A DNA stretch of 8,099 bases from Bacteroidia bacterium (GTDB taxonomy: Bacteria > Bacteroidota > Bacteroidia > JAESSM01 > NORP286), in NCBI GenBank assembly GCA_016764115.1, contig JAESSM010000009.1, forward strand, positions 1-8,099, read 5' to 3'. Under the pieces are notes generated by a model. The model had not been told where the DNA came from. It did not search any database and worked only from the letters and a program-made list of their open reading frames with translations. A program made the translations under genes and the position numbers. The first letter of the stretch is position 1, and the number at the start of each line of letters is the position of its first letter. Positions 5,312 through 8,099 of this stretch are shown here, piece by piece.

Positions 5312-6748
5312 ATGCGATTTTTCCTATTATTTTCCTTTTTATTAATAATAACACAATTAATAGCTGCTGAGAAGCAAGTCATTATTCGTGGTAAGATATC
5401 TAATTCAAGTACAGAACAAATCTATATAAGAAATATAAAGCATTATAAGGACTACTTCAAGATCAAGAAAGTTTATTTTGCTTCATCAAAAATTGGTAGT
5501 GATGGTAAATTTGAGATGAAATTTACGGTAAAAAGATCCATGCCTGTCGAAATAAATTACGGAAATAGCAAAATGGAACTCTTTGTTTTTCCGGGAGCAA
5601 TTCTTCAAATAACTGGAAGCTCTAAAAAATTTGAGGAGTCATTGACTTTTGATGGGATTGGTAAAGAATTCAATACTTTTTTGGTTAAGCATTATACAAA
5701 ATTTGAAAATCCAAAAGCAATTGCAAAGCTTGAAGAAAATATTAGAAAATTGACCACAGATGACTTTGTGAAATTCAATGACAAAAGGAAAAAAGAGCAA
5801 ACTGACATGCTCAATTCATTTTTTAAAGGTAGTGTGCCTTCGACTTTCAAAAAGTATATGCTTATAAATATTGAATATGACTGGGCTAACAACTTCCTGA
5901 AGTTTTTCAATTATGCATTACAACGAAATATACCTGTTGATACATCTCGTTATGCTTTTTTAAAGGACATACAAGTAGAAAATACTAAAGCTTTTACAAG
6001 TGCAAAATATCTTGATTTTCTAAATACTTATACAAACAACCTTTATTATAAAGATTGTGCTGAAAAAACCAGGATTGGCGAAGATATCGATTCATCTAAA
6101 TACTTTTATGAGCAGTATAAGATCCGATTGGTTTATTTTTCTAATGAAAAGATCAAAGAACTATTATTAGCGAAAATAATTGCAGATGCTATAGAATCCG
6201 ATAACTTGGATAAAATATCTCATCATGTTGATAGGATGTTGAGAAACTACCGAAAAGTAAGTAAAAATAAGAAATTCTTTAAAGTACTTTTAAAAAAATA
6301 CAGAACTGTTAACAAGTTGGCTCCAGGAAACCCTGCTCCAAATTTCACATACAAAGACTTGAATGGAAATGAGGTATCATTAACTGATTTCAAAGGAAAA
6401 GTAATTTATATAGATGTGTGGGCCAGTTGGTGTGGTATATGTAGAAAGGAAATTCCCCATTCCAAAAAACTCGAAGAAAAGTTCACCGGAAAAAACGTTG
6501 AATTTCTTTATGTATCAATTGATAGGGTTGAAAAAATGTGGCGCAAAATAATTACTGACCATAATTTGCAAGGAACCAATTTATTTACGGGAGATCATTT
6601 TGATTCTCAAATCGTCAGTGATTATAATATACAATCTGTTCCGCACTATATTTTAATTAATCAAAACGGTACAGTTGTGGAAAACCGAACTAAGAAGCCC
6701 ACTGAACGAGTCGAGCGAGATATACAACTGTTGTTAAATAGAAACTAA
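5312..6748 (+). CDS. Secreted TlpA-like thioredoxin-fold thiol-disulfide protein
   Basis: A protein of about 478 aa. A signal peptide ([19 protein letters not shown], cut probably after AA) precedes a beta-rich N-terminal domain (about 22-110) of the DUF4369-like kind common before TlpA modules in Bacteroidota. A long lysine- and tyrosine-rich helical middle follows (about 110-330), then a C-terminal AhpC/TSA-thioredoxin domain beginning [21 protein letters not shown]. The active site is WCGIC (Cys374, Cys377), with isoleucine where WCGPC is usual; the cis-proline is in SVPHY (about 444). Such proteins reduce or shuttle disulfides in the periplasm. I chose ATG 5312; an in-frame TTG at 5303 adds only MKS. 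The 102-bp upstream gap shows no clean TAnnTTTG box, so its promoter is unclear. Its stop interlocks with that of pdxJ. The exact partner is unknown. Confidence 0.88.
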   Translation: MRFFLLFSFLLIITQLIAAEKQVIIRGKISNSSTEQIYIRNIKHYKDYFKIKKVYFASSKIGSDGKFEMKFTVKRSMPVEINYGNSKMELFVFPGAILQITGSSKKFEESLTFDGIGKEFNTFLVKHYTKFENPKAIAKLEENIRKLTTDDFVKFNDKRKKEQTDMLNSFFKGSVPSTFKKYMLINIEYDWANNFLKFFNYALQRNIPVDTSRYAFLKDIQVENTKAFTSAKYLDFLNTYTNNLYYKDCAEKTRIGEDIDSSKYFYEQYKIRLVYFSNEKIKELLLAKIIADAIESDNLDKISHHVDRMLRNYRKVSKNKKFFKVLLKKYRTVNKLAPGNPAPNFTYKDLNGNEVSLTDFKGKVIYIDVWASWCGICRKEIPHSKKLEEKFTGKNVEFLYVSIDRVEKMWRKIITDHNLQGTNLFTGDHFDSQIVSDYNIQSVPHYILINQNGTVVENRTKKPTERVERDIQLLLNRN

Positions 6749-7467
6749 TCACTTTCCTTTAATCTTTGAAGATATAATTGAATTGTGTTTTCTAATCCCA
6801 GGTAAATTGAATCACAAATAATTGCATGTCCTATTGATACCTCTGCAGTTTCTGGAATCTTTTCTATAAAATATCTTAGATTTTCTAAATTCAGATCATG
6901 CCCCGCATTAATACCAAGTCCTAACTCTATTCCTCGATTAGCAGAATTAACATAATCTTCAATAGCCGCTTCCCTGCCATTTTCATAATTTGCAGCATAA
7001 GGTTCCGTATAAAGTTCAATACGATCAACTCCCGTTTCAGCTGCCCCCTCCACAAATCTTATTTCAGGATCAACAAAAATTGAAGTTCTAATTCCACAAG
7101 CTTTAAATTCAGAAATAATATCAACTAAAAAATCCTTGTGAGTAATAGTATCCCACCCACTATCTGAAGTCACCACATCAGGTCCATCCGGAACTAATGT
7201 AACTTGTGTAGGTTTTACCTCCTTTACTAATTCCAAAAACTCAGAATTTGGATTCCCCTCGATATTTAACTCTGTAGTAACAATCGACAAAAGATCATAA
7301 ACATCCTGATACTTTATATGCCTTTCATCAGGTCTTGGATGAACTGTAATTCCTTGAGCACCAAAGTTTTGGCAATCAACAGCTGCTTTTACAACATCGG
7401 GATTATTGGTACCTCTTGCATTGCGCAGGGTAGCAAACTTATTTATATTTACACTCAGTTTAGTCAA
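6745..7467 (-). CDS. pdxJ: Pyridoxine 5'-phosphate synthase
   Basis: It condenses 1-deoxyxylulose 5-phosphate with 3-amino-2-oxopropyl phosphate to give pyridoxine 5'-phosphate, the last ring-forming step of DXP-dependent vitamin B6 synthesis. It is a cytoplasmic TIM-barrel enzyme. Numbered from TTG 7467 (240 aa, the usual size), the motifs are [17 protein letters not shown] (3-19), [13 protein letters not shown] (39-51, His43), LNIEGNP (67-73, Glu70), TLVPDGPD (90-97), ELYTEPYA (151-158), GINAGHDLN (185-193, His190) and SIGHAII (211-217). The frame stays open up to another TTG at 7506, but that lies beyond the palindromic promoter and adds residues outside the family. The familiar N-terminus MTKLSVN begins at TTG 7467; the adjacent GTG 7470 is the alternative. 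The gene is divergent from the CBS protein gene. Confidence 0.92.
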   Translation of the reverse strand: MTKLSVNINKFATLRNARGTNNPDVVKAAVDCQNFGAQGITVHPRPDERHIKYQDVYDLLSIVTTELNIEGNPNSEFLELVKEVKPTQVTLVPDGPDVVTSDSGWDTITHKDFLVDIISEFKACGIRTSIFVDPEIRFVEGAAETGVDRIELYTEPYAANYENGREAAIEDYVNSANRGIELGLGINAGHDLNLENLRYFIEKIPETAEVSIGHAIICDSIYLGLENTIQLYLQRLKESD

Positions 7468-7483
7468 CACAATTAATTTAGAT

Positions 7484-7503
7484 TCAAAGTTATATAACTT
7501 TGA
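7484..7503. promoter_or_regulatory. Perfect 20-bp palindrome carrying two opposed -7 boxes (pdxJ / CBS gene)
   Basis: The sequence TCAAAGTTATATAACTTTGA equals its own reverse complement over all 20 bases. It contains TAACTTTG on the plus strand (7495-7502) and the same box on the minus strand (7485-7492), both matching TAnnTTTG and facing away from each other. Predicted starts lie about 10 nt before pdxJ and about 35 nt before the CBS gene. No TTG at a proper -33 distance is seen on either strand, so promoter activity is inferred from the -7 boxes and position. A dimeric regulator could also bind here. Confidence 0.55.
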
Positions 7504-7542
7504 CAAAAAAATATCGTTTTAAAACATAGATAAATAATTTAA

Positions 7543-8099
7543 ATGTTAGCAAAGGAGCTCATAACAGATAATATTCCTCCCTTAAAAACTTCGGATACCG
7601 GTACCAGAGCGTTAGATTGGATGGACGAGTTTAGGGTAAGTCATTTACCCATTGTAAATAATAATGAATTACTTGGTGTAATCTCAGAAGTAGATATTTT
7701 AGATTTGAATGATGCTGAGCAGCCACTAGGAAACCATAAATTATCTCTCCATAAATCATTTGTATATGAGAATCAGCACATATATGAAATTATTAAATTG
7801 ATTGACGATCAACAGTTAACCATAGTACCGATATTAGATCTTAATGATCATTATATTGGCATGGTATCCCTACATGAAATTGTAAAAACTTTCGCCAAAA
7901 TGGCTGCTTTAGACAGCCCAGGAGGAATCATTATTTTAGAATTAGGTATTAGAGATTATTCTCTTTCCGAAATTGCTAGAATTGTTGAATCAAATGATGC
8001 AAAAATTCTAAGTTCCTATGTAACTTCTCATGTGGATTCTACCAAAATTGAAGTTACCCTTAAAGTCAATAAAACCGAGCTAACCCGAATTATAGCTAC
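7543..8099 (+). CDS. CBS-domain pair protein with ACT-like C-terminus (3' truncated)
   Basis: Translation from ATG 7543 runs open to the window edge (185 complete codons, MLAKELITDNIPPLKTSDT...). Two CBS motifs are visible. The first spans about residues 3-55 (ALDWMDEFRVSHLPIVNNNELLGVISEVDIL). The second spans about 68-118 (IYEIIKLIDDQQLTIVPILDLNDHYIGMVSLHEIV). From about 125 comes a beta-alpha-beta pattern, GGIIILELGIRDYSLSEIARIVESNDAKILSSYV, resembling an ACT domain, as in AcuB-like proteins. Such cytoplasmic proteins usually sense adenine nucleotides or other ligands; the ligand here is unknown. In many Bacteroidota a protein like this lies between pdxJ and the NAD kinase gene, followed by uppS and bamA, so nadK is the expected next gene outside the window. 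No strong ribosome-binding sequence precedes the ATG. Confidence 0.88.
   Translation, partial: MLAKELITDNIPPLKTSDTGTRALDWMDEFRVSHLPIVNNNELLGVISEVDILDLNDAEQPLGNHKLSLHKSFVYENQHIYEIIKLIDDQQLTIVPILDLNDHYIGMVSLHEIVKTFAKMAALDSPGGIIILELGIRDYSLSEIARIVESNDAKILSSYVTSHVDSTKIEVTLKVNKTELTRIIA

Noticed and set aside
4418..5910. Minus-strand frames of 72-83 codons inside the amidohydrolase and TlpA-like genes
   Set aside because: Antisense to well-supported domains and without independent signals.
1..8099. A previously undescribed multi-gene system, defence island, mobile element or CRISPR array
   Set aside because: All genes fall into recognised housekeeping or envelope families; no direct-repeat arrays, transposase, integrase, att-like repeats or compositional break were seen.

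Overview
The window is AT-rich chromosomal DNA that looks like a member of the Bacteroidota, probably near the Cytophagales. The signs are: a lipoprotein with the acidic SCKKDDD start typical of that phylum, a DUF1573 protein, start codons without clear Shine-Dalgarno sequences, and promoter elements of the Bacteroidota type (TAnnTTTG near -7). I see housekeeping and cell-envelope genes. There is no mobile element, CRISPR array, tRNA or rRNA, and nothing resembling a defence system or a novel multi-gene system.

Layout. (1) Positions 1-1845, plus strand: an envelope-glycan operon with the tail of a left-handed beta-helix sugar-phosphate nucleotidyltransferase, a multi-pass flippase-like (UPF0104 / MprF N-domain) membrane protein, and rfaE2 (heptose-1-phosphate adenylyltransferase). 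(2) Positions 1842-3314, minus strand: pheS followed after 21 bp by a small lipoprotein with a degenerate Rieske-like domain. (3) Positions 3315-3389: a compact divergent promoter made of interlocking inverted repeats. (4) Positions 3390-5209, plus strand: a membrane-anchored DUF1573 protein, an intrinsic terminator, then an amidohydrolase of the TRZ/ATZ deaminase type starting 4 nt after the terminator. (5) Positions 5312-6748, plus strand: a secreted TlpA-like thioredoxin-fold protein. (6) Positions 6745-7467, minus strand: pdxJ. (7) Positions 7468-7542: a second divergent promoter region around a perfect 20-bp palindrome. (8) Positions 7543 to the end, plus strand: a CBS-pair protein with the start of an ACT-like domain, cut by the window edge.

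Four observations deserve attention. The membrane-protein reading frame overruns rfaE2 by 116 bp, but a one-base shift at an A8 run would end it exactly on a GTGA stop/start overlap; this suggests an indel, a sequencing error or slippage. Both divergent gaps carry the same mirror arrangement of two -7 boxes, CAAAnnTA-(1-2 bp)-TAnnTTTG, as expected of symmetric bidirectional promoters. The amidohydrolase start sits directly behind a strong terminator hairpin. The Rieske-like lipoprotein lacks both histidine ligands but has five mature-domain cysteines besides the lipid-anchor one.

Both convergent gene pairs (rfaE2/lipoprotein and tlpA-like/pdxJ) share 4 bp through interlocked stop codons, leaving no intergenic space for terminators.
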